From the NCBI RefSeq assembly GCF_003992055.1, contig NZ_RQVD01000003.1:1-64000 (forward strand): a DNA stretch of 64,000 nt, given 5' to 3'. Under the pieces are notes generated by a model, which saw only the letters and a program-made list of their open reading frames with translations, made no database searches and had not been told where the DNA came from. The position numbers and the translations under genes are program-made. This stretch comes from Veillonella sp. CHU740. GTDB lineage: Bacteria > Bacillota > Negativicutes > Veillonellales > Veillonellaceae. This document shows positions 45,010-54,248 of this stretch, piece by piece; position 1 is the first letter of the stretch, and each line of letters begins with the position of its first letter.

Positions 45010-45276
45010 TTAATGCTTCTTCCGTAAGTATTCCGTATTTAAATCTACATCAACTTCCACAGTATCTGCTTCAGGTTCAGCATCTACAAACTCAATAGAT
45101 TCCAAATGTTGTACCACTTGGGCACGGATAAAACCTAAATAGACTTCATATAGATCTTTTTTTTCGGCTAACTCTTCTTCTGTTAAAGTTTGGCCGGATT
45201 TCTTTTTCGCTGCCAATGCATTAATGCGTATTAACGCTTCTTCCATAGTCATTTCTTTTTTTTCTTGTTCTGTCAT
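45010..45276 (-). CDS. DUF896 protein (YnzC-like)
   Basis: Small cytoplasmic protein of the DUF896 family, induced with the SOS response in Bacillus (YnzC); its role is unclear. 88 residues. The family helix pair is seen in ALIRINALAAKKKSGQTLTE and EEELAEKKDLYEVYLGFI. The C-terminal 30 residues are acidic and specific to this protein. It starts the minus-strand pair, divergent from nth, after AAGGAGAT. Confidence 0.85.
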   Translation of the reverse strand: MTEQEKKEMTMEEALIRINALAAKKKSGQTLTEEELAEKKDLYEVYLGFIRAQVVQHLESIEFVDAEPEADTVEVDVDLNTEYLRKKH

Positions 45277-45427
45277 ATATAATCTCCTTATTTGTTACTA
45301 GACTACCTTTATGGTATGATACTCTATATACTAGGTTAGATGAAAGTATCTAACCGATGGTATTCATTGTAGATTTATATTATAACACGTTTTACATAGT
45401 TTTTTCATCTTAGAGGAGAAGGCTCCG

Positions 45428-46063
45428 ATGCGAATCACAAAAGCCATTAAGGCAGAGCAAATACGAATATTGGGAGAAGTCTACCATGATGCAAAACCAG
45501 CCTTAGAGTTTACAACACCTTTTGAATTACTAGTGGCGGTGGCGTTGTCTGCACAATGTACAGACGAACGGGTTAATATTGTAACAAAACGACTCTTTCC
45601 TAAATACAGCGATCCAAAAGATATGTATGAACTGGGGATTCCAGGATTAGAAGCATTAATTAAAGATTGTGGTCTATATCGTTCCAAGGCAAAACATATT
45701 CACGAAACATGCAAGATTTTAGTGGAACAATACAATAGTGAGGTACCTCAAGATTTTGATACCTTAGTAACGTTACCAGGAGTAGGACGTAAGACTGCCA
45801 ATGTATTAGTGTCTATTTTATTTGACACACCAGCCATTGCGGTAGATACCCATGTATTCCGCGTATCGAATCGATTGGGGATAGCCAAAGGCAAAACACC
45901 AGATGAAGTAGAAAAGAAATTGAAAAAAGCAATTCCTATGGAACATTGGAGTGCTGCTCATCATTGGATGATCTGGCACGGTCGAAAAATTTGTAAAGCA
46001 AGAAAACCTTTATGTGACGAATGTCCTTTATATGATGTATGCCAATCGGCGGGGAAGGTATAA
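45428..46063 (+). CDS. nth: Endonuclease III
   Basis: DNA glycosylase and AP lyase removing oxidised pyrimidines. 211 residues, the usual size. The helix-hairpin-helix is LPGVGRKTANVL with the catalytic Lys, and the catalytic Asp is in VDTHVFRVSNRLG. The [4Fe-4S] ligands are in ICKARKPLCDECPLYDVC. The start follows GAGGAGAA. The next gene starts 1 base after the stop, so the unknown downstream proteins are probably cotranscribed. Confidence 0.95.
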   Translation: MRITKAIKAEQIRILGEVYHDAKPALEFTTPFELLVAVALSAQCTDERVNIVTKRLFPKYSDPKDMYELGIPGLEALIKDCGLYRSKAKHIHETCKILVEQYNSEVPQDFDTLVTLPGVGRKTANVLVSILFDTPAIAVDTHVFRVSNRLGIAKGKTPDEVEKKLKKAIPMEHWSAAHHWMIWHGRKICKARKPLCDECPLYDVCQSAGKV

Positions 46064-46064
46064 T

Positions 46065-47567
46065 ATGACAGAACAAATGAGACGTCTTATTGAGACTTTT
46101 ACAAAAGTAGGTATTACAGGACCTGCTATCGTACAAGAAATAGCAAGATTTAGAGTATTAGATCAAATCATTACGCAAAGCGGTGAAGTCCGTGAGTGGG
46201 GCATTACACCAAAAGAATTATTTGAGCTTGCTCAAACATCTACAGTAGATATGTTTGGACCCTTGCCCTATGACGAAGAAGCGTTTAAAGAAATTTACGG
46301 CATTTCCTTTAGCGTAGAGTTGATGGACTTCATCAGTGCTACTGGCTATTATGAAGGCGTGTCAGCCGGTCGCCAATGGTCTGTACCGATGCAAGAAGTC
46401 ATCGACTTCCATAAGAATACAGAGGGAATCATTCTCTTTGCCTATTTCGAGGAATACGCAGCTATCGCAGAAGAAATTATGCAAACCCTTCCAACAGATC
46501 GGTTGCTCTTCTATACCGCTTCTGAAAGTTGCTATGATTTATTCCGCAGTTTATACCCACTAGCACCTGTTATCAATGAATGGCCAGAAGATGTGATTTT
46601 TGACCACATTGTGGCAGCTACATCTGGTATGTTTACGGCGCCAGTAACAACGATGGAACAAATGGCGGCTCGTGTGAACAATGTGAGTGAGAAAGGTACT
46701 GTGCGGTACTTCATTCCAGTGTCTGCTGTACAAGACCAATTAAATATGAATCGAGTAGCTCTACAGTTCATGATTCTTCAAAATCATTTAGAAGCGGTTC
46801 GAGAATGGGCGCCTCTACAAACTTATGAGTTCCGTTATGGATTAGGACCTGTGAAAAAAGTAGATCTATCCATTTGTGAAATCGTTGAAGATGGGTATAA
46901 ACAAACGAACTTTATTCCATTGCCTCACGAAATTTTGGCATCCATGGAAACCTTTAGCTTGGCTCATTATGGACTTTCACTATATGGTGTACAAGTGAGC
47001 ATGAATCCGAAACATCCAACCATGGGTGAAGATGGATATATGCATGGCGATTATCGTATCCCAACCTACATGCAACGCATGTTTGAAGCCTTGGAAGGAT
47101 ACTATTTACAAGTATCTATGAAAGGTATCGATGTATCTGTTACATTAGAACAAAAAGGTGGTATACCATTGGGAGCATCTCCAGAAGATGCAGCTGTACA
47201 AGAGGCAATGGAACAATCTATTTTACAAGATGATACGGTAGAGTATCATTGGTACTTTAACCATCCAAGTGCGCCATTCTTGTGGTATACATATTTCAAT
47301 AGTGAAGAAGGAAAACAAGTGGCCCGTACCTTAGCATCTATGGTGACCACAACACCTGCCTTATTACAATTAATGGGTAGTTGCCGTCGCCAAGTTGTGA
47401 AAGATGAGGCGTTAGCTACTTTTACCACAACGTTTACTACATCATTAGAACAATATGAAGCAGAAAAAGCACAAGCCGAAACAAACTGGGCTAATGCATT
47501 AGCGGGATTGGCCGCTGCCATTGTACCAGAACCAACAGAAGTTAATACGGAAGTAGAGGAGGACTAA
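46065..47567 (+). CDS. Unknown 500-residue protein
   Basis: I do not recognise this family. 500 residues, cytoplasmic (no signal peptide or membrane span). Residues 1-100 look helical (TKVGITGPAIVQEIARFR). The middle holds a Rossmann-like run, GIILFAYFEEYAAIAEEI and RLLFYTASESCYDLF, similar in layout to a methyltransferase but with no SAM motif visible. The C-terminus, after about 430, is Ala- and Glu-rich, ending EVNTEVEED. Start ATG 46065, one base after nth and with GGGGAAGG before it; ydbC follows after 2 bases. Real by codon pattern and tight spacing; function unknown. Confidence 0.7.
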   Translation: MTEQMRRLIETFTKVGITGPAIVQEIARFRVLDQIITQSGEVREWGITPKELFELAQTSTVDMFGPLPYDEEAFKEIYGISFSVELMDFISATGYYEGVSAGRQWSVPMQEVIDFHKNTEGIILFAYFEEYAAIAEEIMQTLPTDRLLFYTASESCYDLFRSLYPLAPVINEWPEDVIFDHIVAATSGMFTAPVTTMEQMAARVNNVSEKGTVRYFIPVSAVQDQLNMNRVALQFMILQNHLEAVREWAPLQTYEFRYGLGPVKKVDLSICEIVEDGYKQTNFIPLPHEILASMETFSLAHYGLSLYGVQVSMNPKHPTMGEDGYMHGDYRIPTYMQRMFEALEGYYLQVSMKGIDVSVTLEQKGGIPLGASPEDAAVQEAMEQSILQDDTVEYHWYFNHPSAPFLWYTYFNSEEGKQVARTLASMVTTTPALLQLMGSCRRQVVKDEALATFTTTFTTSLEQYEAEKAQAETNWANALAGLAAAIVPEPTEVNTEVEED

Positions 47568-47569
47568 TC

Positions 47570-47860
47570 ATGGGAGTTGTAAATTATTCAATCTATAAAG
47601 TACTAGGCACATTGTCTGAAAATAAAGACGGCATGAAAAAACAATTAACATGCACAAGCTGGGGACGTTACAATCCTAAATTCGACATCCGTGCTTGGGA
47701 TGAAGATTACGTACAAATGACAAAAGGTGTTACATTAAGCTTAGAAGAAATATTAGAATTAAAAGAAATCTTAAATTCTGTAGATTTGGAAGAAGCCTTA
47801 GAAGAAGCAAAACAAGAACGAGCAGAGGCTAAAAAATTAGAAGCAGAAAAATCTGAATAA
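47570..47860 (+). CDS. ydbC: YdbC-like PC4 family protein
   Basis: Relative of Lactococcus YdbC, a bacterial version of the PC4 single-strand DNA-binding coactivator. 96 residues. The PC4-like core is GTLSENKDGMKKQLTCTSWG, PKFDIRAWDEDYVQM and GVTLSLEEILELKEIL. The C-terminal 20 residues are a Glu/Ala/Lys-rich helix. It starts 2 bases after the 500-residue gene, so the two are probably functionally linked. Target and role are not known here. Confidence 0.82.
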   Translation: MGVVNYSIYKVLGTLSENKDGMKKQLTCTSWGRYNPKFDIRAWDEDYVQMTKGVTLSLEEILELKEILNSVDLEEALEEAKQERAEAKKLEAEKSE

Positions 47861-47877
47861 GTCATAGCCCCCTAGTG

Positions 47878-47907
47878 TTGCATAGATACTAGTATTCGTG
47901 ATATAAT
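47878..47907 (+). promoter_or_regulatory. rpmE promoter
   Basis: TTGCAT (47878-47883), 18 bases, TATAAT (47902-47907) with TGA before the -10. About 40 bases from the rpmE start. Confidence 0.6.
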
Positions 47908-47947
47908 CTATAGGAAAAGTTTAGACGTTGAAAAGAGGTGTATATAC

Positions 47948-48145
47948 ATGAAAGAAGGAATTCATCCTAATTATGCGGAAGCAACTGTAACTTGCGGTTG
48001 TGGAAACACATTCAAAACTGGTTCTGTTAAAGGTGATCTTCGCGTGGACGTTTGCTCCAACTGCCATCCATTCTTCACAGGCCAACAACGTGCGGCTAAA
48101 GCTCGCGGTCGTATCGAACAATTTAACAAACGTTACGGCAAATAA
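47948..48145 (+). CDS. rpmE: 50S ribosomal protein L31, zinc-binding type
   Basis: Ribosomal protein bridging the subunits. 65 residues. The four zinc ligands are present as CGCG (residues 16-18) and CSNCHPF (36 and 39), the C+ form, which serves as a zinc store. It has [12 protein letters not shown] and the [22 protein letters not shown] tail split across the family pattern. Monocistronic: own promoter and terminator. Start follows GAGGTG. Confidence 0.95.
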   Translation: MKEGIHPNYAEATVTCGCGNTFKTGSVKGDLRVDVCSNCHPFFTGQQRAAKARGRIEQFNKRYGK

Positions 48146-48173
48146 TTGCGTACACAAACTATACAAATTAATT

Positions 48174-48205
48174 GGCAGAGCTAAGGCTCTGCCTATATTT
48201 GTTTT
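48174..48205 (+). terminator. rpmE terminator
   Basis: GGCAGAGC (48174-48181), TAAG loop, GCTCTGCC (48186-48193), then TATATTTGTTTT. Outer ACAAAT and ATTTGT can extend the stem. It ends just before the yqhQ ribosome site. Confidence 0.78.
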
Positions 48206-48217
48206 ACAGGAGAATCT

Positions 48218-49108
48218 ATGACTCAACAACGAGTAAAGAAATTTGTCGGTGGTCAAGCAGTGATTGAAGGGGTTATGATGCGTGGTCCTAAAATTATGGC
48301 CACAGCTTGCCGTAAGCCGGATGGAACTATAACGGTAAAAGAAGAACCTACAACATCTATCCAGGACAAGTATCCTGTGTTGAAACTGCCTTTCTTACGT
48401 GGAACTGTAGCTTTGTTTGAATCCTTAGTGATCGGCATGAAAGCCTTATCCTTTTCCGCACAAGCTTCTGGAGAAGAAGAGGAGGAAGTAACGAATAAGG
48501 AAATCGCCATCACTATGGCTGTATCTGTGCTGATCGCAGCGGCATTATTTATTGCCTTACCGACATGGTTAGCAAAATTTATGCCTGGTGCTGGCTCAGA
48601 TCATATGATATTGAATCTATATGAAGGAACCATTCGATTAGTTCTTTTTTTACTATATATTTTTGCGATTGGACTCACTCCAGATATTAAGCGTGTCTTT
48701 CAGTATCATGGGGCGGAGCATAAAACCATTCACACTTATGAAAATGATAGGCCATTAACAGTAGAAGAAGTGCGAAAGCATTCGAGATTACATGCTCGTT
48801 GTGGTACAAACTTCTTGCTATTCGTCATGGTCGTGAGTATATTTGTATTTGCTTTTCTAGGGTGGCCAAACTTAGTGGAGCGCATTGTTTCCAGATTAGC
48901 CCTCATGCCTGTAGTAGCGGGTATTTCCTATGAGTTAATCCGTTTTGCTGGACGCTCTCAAAACTCACTGGTAAAAGCTATGATCGCTCCAGGCCTTGTG
49001 TTACAATACATGACAACACGAGAACCAGATGATGATCAAATTGAAGTGGCCATTCGTGCCTTACAATCGGTGCGACCTAGTGAAGAAGACGCATACGAAG
49101 ATGAGTAG
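48218..49108 (+). CDS. yqhQ: DUF1385 membrane protein YqhQ
   Basis: Inner-membrane protein of unknown function found next to prfA in many Firmicutes. 296 residues. N-terminal cytoplasmic part GGQAVIEGVMMRGPKIMATA and the conserved middle EHKTIHTYEND are DUF1385 marks. About four membrane spans. The last 30 residues are acidic. It is 12 bases upstream of prfA with AGGAG before the ATG, so cotranscribed with prfA-prmC. Confidence 0.9.
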   Translation: MTQQRVKKFVGGQAVIEGVMMRGPKIMATACRKPDGTITVKEEPTTSIQDKYPVLKLPFLRGTVALFESLVIGMKALSFSAQASGEEEEEVTNKEIAITMAVSVLIAAALFIALPTWLAKFMPGAGSDHMILNLYEGTIRLVLFLLYIFAIGLTPDIKRVFQYHGAEHKTIHTYENDRPLTVEEVRKHSRLHARCGTNFLLFVMVVSIFVFAFLGWPNLVERIVSRLALMPVVAGISYELIRFAGRSQNSLVKAMIAPGLVLQYMTTREPDDDQIEVAIRALQSVRPSEEDAYEDE

Positions 49109-49120
49109 AAAGGAGTCACC

Positions 49121-50203
49121 GTGTTAGTAGATAAACTACAAGTGATTGAAGATAAATTTTTAGACTTGGAACAGCGCATTTCTGACCCAGATGTGATTGC
49201 TCGACAAGAAGAATGGCGTAAATTGACGCGTCAACATGCATCCTTAACAGATACAGTGAACACATTCCGTCAATACAAACAAGTCTTAGCGGGCATTGAA
49301 GAAGCGTTGGAAGTATTAGGCGACAAAAGCTTAGATGAAGACTTCCGTGCCATGGCTCAAGAAGAATTGAATGATTTAAAAGTTCGCCGAGATGAACTAG
49401 AGGCAGAATTACATATTTTGCTATTACCAAAAGACCCGAATGATGATAAAAATATTATCGTCGAAATTCGTGGCGGTGCTGGTGGTGATGAAGCAGCTTT
49501 GTTCGCAGGGGATTTATTCCGTATGTTCACAAAGTATGCAGAAACACAGGGTTGGAGATGTACTATTATCGATGCGAACGAGCCTGAATTAGGGGGCTTC
49601 AAAGAGGTAGTATTCTCCATCGAAGGCGACAGTGTATATTCTAAGTTAAAATTTGAAAGTGGCGTACACCGTGTGCAACGTGTGCCAGATACAGAATCAT
49701 CTGGACGTATCCATACGTCTACTGTAACTGTTGCAGTATTACCAGAAGCAGAAGATATCGACATCGAAATTAACGATAAAGATTTGGAAATCGATACATA
49801 CCGTGCGTCTGGTGCAGGTGGACAGCACATCAATAAAACAGAGTCTGCTGTTCGTATTACGCACAAACCATCTGGTATTGTAGTAGCTTGTCAGGACGAG
49901 CGTTCTCAGCTTAAAAACCGTGAAAAAGCAATGCGTGTATTGCGTGCTAAATTACAAGATAAAGCAGAGCAAGAAGCAACGTCCGCTATGGCAGCAGATC
50001 GCAAAAGCCAAGTGGGTACAGGGGATCGCTCCGAGCGTATTCGCACGTACAACTATCCACAAGGTCGTGTCACAGACCATCGCATTAACTTAACTTTATA
50101 CAAATTAAATGCTGTATTAAATGGGGATATGGATGAATTAATCCAAGCCCTCATTACAGCAGAACAAGCCGCTAAAATGCAAGAGGCAAATCAACATGGA
50201 TAA
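49121..50203 (+). CDS. prfA: Peptide chain release factor 1
   Basis: Reads UAA and UAG and releases the peptide. 360 residues. The GGQ motif is in [17 protein letters not shown], and the codon-recognition tripeptide lies in [17 protein letters not shown] (PxT as PDT), which marks RF1 over RF2. The start is GTG at 49121 after AAAGGAG. It overlaps prmC by 8 bases. Confidence 0.96.
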   Translation: MLVDKLQVIEDKFLDLEQRISDPDVIARQEEWRKLTRQHASLTDTVNTFRQYKQVLAGIEEALEVLGDKSLDEDFRAMAQEELNDLKVRRDELEAELHILLLPKDPNDDKNIIVEIRGGAGGDEAALFAGDLFRMFTKYAETQGWRCTIIDANEPELGGFKEVVFSIEGDSVYSKLKFESGVHRVQRVPDTESSGRIHTSTVTVAVLPEAEDIDIEINDKDLEIDTYRASGAGGQHINKTESAVRITHKPSGIVVACQDERSQLKNREKAMRVLRAKLQDKAEQEATSAMAADRKSQVGTGDRSERIRTYNYPQGRVTDHRINLTLYKLNAVLNGDMDELIQALITAEQAAKMQEANQHG

Positions 50204-51146
50204 TGAGTTATGGACTATTAGTCGCATGCTCCAATGGACAGAGCAGTATTTTCGCTCCAAAGGCATAGAATCAAGCCGCTTGGATGGGGAAGTACTGCTT
50301 TCTCATAGTTTGGGCTGTGACCGCATGTATTTATATGTGAACTTTGATCGCCCTTTGGACAAGGCTGAATTAGATGTCTATCGGCCTCTTGTGGTGCAGC
50401 GTGCGAAGGGATATAGCGTAGCAGCTATTACAGGGCATAAAGAATTTATGGGGTTAGACTTTCATGTGAACGAACATGTGTTGATTCCACGTCCTGATAC
50501 AGAAACATTAATTGAAGATATTTTGGATCTATATGATGTAGAATCTGCGCCGCGGATTTTAGATTTATGTACCGGTCCAGGCACTATATTGCTAAGTTTA
50601 CTGCACTATTTACCGAATGCCACTGGTGTAGGTGTAGATATTTCGGATAAAGCTCTGGCGATCGCTGAGGACAATCGCACATCTTTAGAATTAGCTGATG
50701 TTTCAAGATTCTGTGAAAGTGACATAAAGCAACTGTTAGAACAGGTAAATATAGGCAAAGGTAGTGAATATAAAGCGCTAATGGATGCTTGTAAGGCTCT
50801 ATTTGGAGAACAAATCACATCCTTAGAAGGAGTATTTGATGTGCTTGTGTCGAATCCACCGTATATTACGACAGCGGAGACGAACACATTATCTCAAGAA
50901 GTATTACACGAACCTCATATTGCACTTCATGGAGGAACTACGGGATTAGAGTTTTATATTCCTATCATTCGTGAAGGGTGGCGATTGGTAAAAGATGGTG
51001 GTTACCTTGCCATCGAAATTGGACAAGGTCAAGAAGAGGCAGTATCTAAACTAGCTATAGAAACGGGGAAATATGGTGAGCCAGTGTATCAACGAGATAT
51101 CGCTGGTATTATACGTGAAGTGCGTTGGGAAGTGCGACGAAAATAG
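50196..51146 (+). CDS. prmC: Release-factor glutamine methyltransferase
   Basis: Methylates the GGQ glutamine of RF1 and RF2 using SAM. 316 residues, about 35 longer than E. coli PrmC: the extra lies between the SAM site ([15 protein letters not shown]) and the catalytic NPPY ([10 protein letters not shown]). [11 protein letters not shown] is the usual preceding motif. It overlaps the prfA stop by 8 bases, so the methylase is made with its substrate. The insertion is in a loop, judging by its position; its role is unknown. Confidence 0.93.
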   Translation: MDNELWTISRMLQWTEQYFRSKGIESSRLDGEVLLSHSLGCDRMYLYVNFDRPLDKAELDVYRPLVVQRAKGYSVAAITGHKEFMGLDFHVNEHVLIPRPDTETLIEDILDLYDVESAPRILDLCTGPGTILLSLLHYLPNATGVGVDISDKALAIAEDNRTSLELADVSRFCESDIKQLLEQVNIGKGSEYKALMDACKALFGEQITSLEGVFDVLVSNPPYITTAETNTLSQEVLHEPHIALHGGTTGLEFYIPIIREGWRLVKDGGYLAIEIGQGQEEAVSKLAIETGKYGEPVYQRDIAGIIREVRWEVRRK

Positions 51147-51179
51147 TGCTATAATAGTACATAGGAAAGGAGGTATGAT

Positions 51180-52274
51180 ATGGAAGCAGTAGATAATATT
51201 GAAACACAGCTATTAACTGTAAATGATGTAGAATTAGCCGGTACTTTACTTCGTGTAGGGGATTTGGTAGCTATACCTACGGAGACGGTGTATGGCTTAG
51301 GCGCTAATGGACTGGCAGCAGATGCTATGGACCGCATTTATGAAGCAAAAGGGCGACCTTCCGACAACCCTTTGATTTTACATGTATGTGACCAATCTAT
51401 GGTGCATCGTTTAGTACAACATATCACTCCTTTAGAACAAAGATTGATGGATACCTTTTGGCCAGGTCCACTGACTATTACCTTTGAAAAGTCAGCACTA
51501 GTGCCAGAACGAGCGACCGGTGGACTTTCACGGGTGGCATTACGATGTCCAAATCATGACGTATGTCGTGAGATGATACGCATTGCAGGTGTTCCTATCG
51601 CAGCGCCTAGTGCTAATCGGTCAGGGCGACCAAGTCCAACCACCGCAGAAGCAGTGCTGCATGATATGAAAGGACGTATTCATGCAATAGTGGATGCAGG
51701 TCCCTGTGAAATAGGTGTAGAATCTACAGTCGTACAAGTCGAAGATCATACTGTCATTATCTTGCGTCCAGGTGGTGTTACAAAAGAGATGCTAGAAATG
51801 GTGGCGGACCATGTAATATATGATACGGCATTGCATGACCCAACAGAGGCGCCGAAAGCGCCAGGGATGAAATATCGCCATTATGCACCAGACATGCCGG
51901 TGCAAGTACTCGTGGGACAGTCATTAACAGTAGCAGAATATATGAAAGACATCATAGATACAATAGTTCAGCAGGAACCTATGTTACAGGAAGATTGTAA
52001 GGGAAAGCCGAGAATTGGGTTATTACTTTCAGAGGAAACTTTAGAAAATTTAAATGCAGTACTTCCTAATTTTACACTTTCAGTAGATATCATTGTATAT
52101 GGTGAACAAGCAGAGCCTATTTCATTGGCCAATCGTTTATACGATAGTTTATTACAGTTTAACGACGTTGGTGTGGATACATTGATTGTGGAAGGATGTA
52201 CACCAGTAGGACTTGGCGTGGCCGTTATGAATCGCTTAGAGAAGGCCAGTGGTGGTCATGTAACATTGCTTTAA
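51180..52274 (+). CDS. sua5: Threonylcarbamoyl-AMP synthase, Sua5 type
   Basis: Makes threonylcarbamoyl-AMP for the t6A modification of tRNAs reading ANN codons. 364 residues, the longer Sua5 form: the YrdC domain at about 10-210, with PTETVYGLGANG, AKGRPSDNPLILHV and APSANRSGRPSPT, then a C-terminal Sua5 domain. Starts 33 bases after prmC with AAAGGAGG upstream; a TATAAT at 51151 may give extra transcription. The prmC-sua5 order matches Bacillus (prfA-prmC-ywlC). Confidence 0.94.
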   Translation: MEAVDNIETQLLTVNDVELAGTLLRVGDLVAIPTETVYGLGANGLAADAMDRIYEAKGRPSDNPLILHVCDQSMVHRLVQHITPLEQRLMDTFWPGPLTITFEKSALVPERATGGLSRVALRCPNHDVCREMIRIAGVPIAAPSANRSGRPSPTTAEAVLHDMKGRIHAIVDAGPCEIGVESTVVQVEDHTVIILRPGGVTKEMLEMVADHVIYDTALHDPTEAPKAPGMKYRHYAPDMPVQVLVGQSLTVAEYMKDIIDTIVQQEPMLQEDCKGKPRIGLLLSEETLENLNAVLPNFTLSVDIIVYGEQAEPISLANRLYDSLLQFNDVGVDTLIVEGCTPVGLGVAVMNRLEKASGGHVTLL

Positions 52275-52292
52275 AGTATAGTAGAGGTAATT

Positions 52293-52745
52293 ATGAATTT
52301 ATTATTTGTATGTACAGGAAATACCTGTCGTAGTCCCATGGCAGAAGGGATTGCACGCGCAGTTGGACGTGAACAACATGTGGATGTAGTTACGCTGTCT
52401 ACTGGTCTATTTTGTGTACCAGGGGCTAAGGTCAGTGAAGAATCGGTAGTAGCAGTTCAAGAATTAGTAGGCGAAGATATTAGCGAGCATAGCTCTCGTC
52501 CGTTAAAAATAGATTTTGTGAAAGCTGCAGATTATGTACTAGCTATGACAGAAGACCATAAAAAAATATTACTTCGTCAATTTCCTTTTGACAGTAAAAA
52601 AATTATGACTCTTGCTGAATTTGGTGGAGAAGACGGAGATGTGGTAGATCCTTTTGGACAATCTCAAGAGGTATATAACCGAACAGCAAAACAGATTTTT
52701 GATTATGTTAATAAAGGGTTAGACATTCATAAAGATAATGTATAA
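52293..52745 (+). CDS. ywlE: Low-molecular-weight phosphatase, YwlE-like protein-arginine phosphatase
   Basis: 150 residues of the LMW tyrosine-phosphatase fold. The P-loop is CTGNTCRSPMAEG (C7 to R13), and the general acid Asp is in VVDPFG. Thr follows the Asn of the P-loop (residue 11), the residue that sets phospho-arginine specificity in Bacillus YwlE; Ile or Val is common there in tyrosine phosphatases. The assignment to arginine phosphatase is therefore likely. The sua5-ywlE-rpiB order is as in Bacillus. The cognate kinase McsB is not in this window. Confidence 0.85.
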   Translation: MNLLFVCTGNTCRSPMAEGIARAVGREQHVDVVTLSTGLFCVPGAKVSEESVVAVQELVGEDISEHSSRPLKIDFVKAADYVLAMTEDHKKILLRQFPFDSKKIMTLAEFGGEDGDVVDPFGQSQEVYNRTAKQIFDYVNKGLDIHKDNV

Positions 52746-52762
52746 TGCAAAAGGAGGATAAA

Positions 52763-53200
52763 ATGAAAGTAGCAGTTGGTTGTGATCATGGTGGATTTCA
52801 TTTAAAAGAAGCGATTAAAGGTTTACTAGAGAAACAAGGTATTGAGTACAAAGATTTTGGTACGTATTCCACAGATTCCATGGACTATCCAGATGTGGCG
52901 AAGCCATTGGCAGAAGCTGTGGCAGCGGGTGAATTTGATCGCGGTATTTTGACATGTGGTACAGGTATCGGAATCGGCATTGCAGCGAATAAAGTAAAAG
53001 GGATTCGTGCTGCATTATGTCACGATACATTCTCTGCTCATGCTAGCCGTGAACATAACAATGCTAACGTACTGACTATGGGAGAACGAGTGATTGGTCA
53101 AGGCTTAGCATTAGATATCGTAGATATTTGGTTACATACTGAATTTGAAGGCGGTCGCCATGAAAAACGAGTAGAAAAAATTTCTGCTATAGAAGGATAA
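52763..53200 (+). CDS. rpiB: Ribose-5-phosphate isomerase B
   Basis: Interconverts ribose and ribulose 5-phosphate. 145 residues. GCDHGGFHLKEAI, then CGTGIGIGIAANKVKGIRAA with the catalytic Cys, and HNNANVLTMGERV are family motifs. AGGAGG precedes ATG 52763; the ATG at 52745 would put that site inside the gene. It supplies ribose 5-phosphate for PRPP and the purine pathway. Cotranscribed with ywlE and surE. Confidence 0.95.
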   Translation: MKVAVGCDHGGFHLKEAIKGLLEKQGIEYKDFGTYSTDSMDYPDVAKPLAEAVAAGEFDRGILTCGTGIGIGIAANKVKGIRAALCHDTFSAHASREHNNANVLTMGERVIGQGLALDIVDIWLHTEFEGGRHEKRVEKISAIEG

Positions 53201-53210
53201 TGATACGAAT

Positions 53211-53972
53211 ATGCATATTTTAGTAACAAATGATGACGGTCTATGGGCTCCAGGGATACAGGGGTTAGCACAAGAGTTAGCTAAGCATCACCGTGTGACG
53301 GTGGTGGCACCCAAAGTCGAACAAAGTGCAAAATCTAGTGCATTGACGGTGCAGGTACCAATCCGTGCCAAGGAAATGAGCGAAGATGGTGAGAATCCTA
53401 GAATGGTATTTGTAGAAGGTACACCTGTAGACTGTGTGAAGTTTTCTTTATCCTATTTATTGCAAGAAGACAAACCAGAAATAGTGGTTTCAGGCATTAA
53501 CCATGGATTTAATTTGGGATCTGATGCAATTTATTCTGGTACAGTGGGGGCAGCTATGGAGGGGTTGATGTATGGTATCCCATCATTAGCATTGTCCCTA
53601 GAGCGATATAGCCCAAAACGTATGGAGGAAATTCTACCATTTATTACAGACTTTATAAAGGTAATGTATGAAGAAGGGCAATACCAAGGTTTATTGAATG
53701 TTAATTTCCTAAAAGAAGGTCCTGTAGGTTGGGAACAAGTGAAAGTATTCCATCAAGGGTTCCAAGAATATACGAATGTTATCGATGTTCGTCAAGATGC
53801 AAAAGGTAGAGAATATTACTGGATTGTAGGTGACCAAGGCTTTCAAAAAGAAGAACGACCAACCGATGTAGGGCACATTAAAGAGGGATATATTTCTGTG
53901 GTTCCATTAACATGGAAACAAGAAGATACAGCGCAGATAGCAAATGTAGAGAAGCTAGTTAAGTCTTACTAG
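53211..53972 (+). CDS. surE: 5'-nucleotidase SurE
   Basis: Metal-dependent nucleoside monophosphatase, with roles in stress survival. 253 residues. VTNDDG (residues 5-10), PKVEQSAKSSA (Ser and Lys), SGINHGFNLGSD and GTVGAAMEG are the active-site segments. Starts 10 bases after rpiB. No intact terminator touches it: a strong one lies 110 bases on. Last gene of the sua5 run. Confidence 0.94.
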   Translation: MHILVTNDDGLWAPGIQGLAQELAKHHRVTVVAPKVEQSAKSSALTVQVPIRAKEMSEDGENPRMVFVEGTPVDCVKFSLSYLLQEDKPEIVVSGINHGFNLGSDAIYSGTVGAAMEGLMYGIPSLALSLERYSPKRMEEILPFITDFIKVMYEEGQYQGLLNVNFLKEGPVGWEQVKVFHQGFQEYTNVIDVRQDAKGREYYWIVGDQGFQKEERPTDVGHIKEGYISVVPLTWKQEDTAQIANVEKLVKSY

Positions 53973-54084
53973 CCCTAATCGATGGAAGGCTTTTGGGGTA
54001 TTTTTGCTATCTATATTTTGTTTAGATGTATTACGTATATTTAAATAATAAATTTATTTTTAAGTATAAAATATATTCATTACT

Positions 54085-54133
54085 ACCGATCACTTTAATA
54101 CATTGGAAGATATTAGAGTGATCGGTTCTTTTT
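54085..54133 (+). terminator. surE terminator
   Basis: ACCGATCACTTTAATA (54085-54100) pairs with TATTAGAGTGATCGGT (54111-54126) over 16 bp with one wobble, then TCTTTTTATT. The next promoter begins 30 bases later. Confidence 0.88.
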
Positions 54134-54191
54134 ATTGTAAACTCCTAGTAAATCAATTCGAGTTGACAATGAAAAATAATAGTGCTTTAAT
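54134..54191 (+). promoter_or_regulatory. bioY promoter with BirA-like operator
   Basis: The promoter is TTGACA (54163-54168), 17 bases, TTTAAT (54186-54191). The inverted repeat ATTGTAAACT (54134-54143) and AGTTGACAAT (54161-54170), spaced by 17, overlaps the -35; nine of ten positions are symmetric. Half-sites resemble the Firmicute BirA motif (TTGTTAAC-type), spacing slightly longer than usual. Confidence 0.5.
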
Positions 54192-54248
54192 ACTACTTGA
54201 AAGACATTTTTTATCATCATGTATTGTCGATCAAGGGAGGATCGTATC

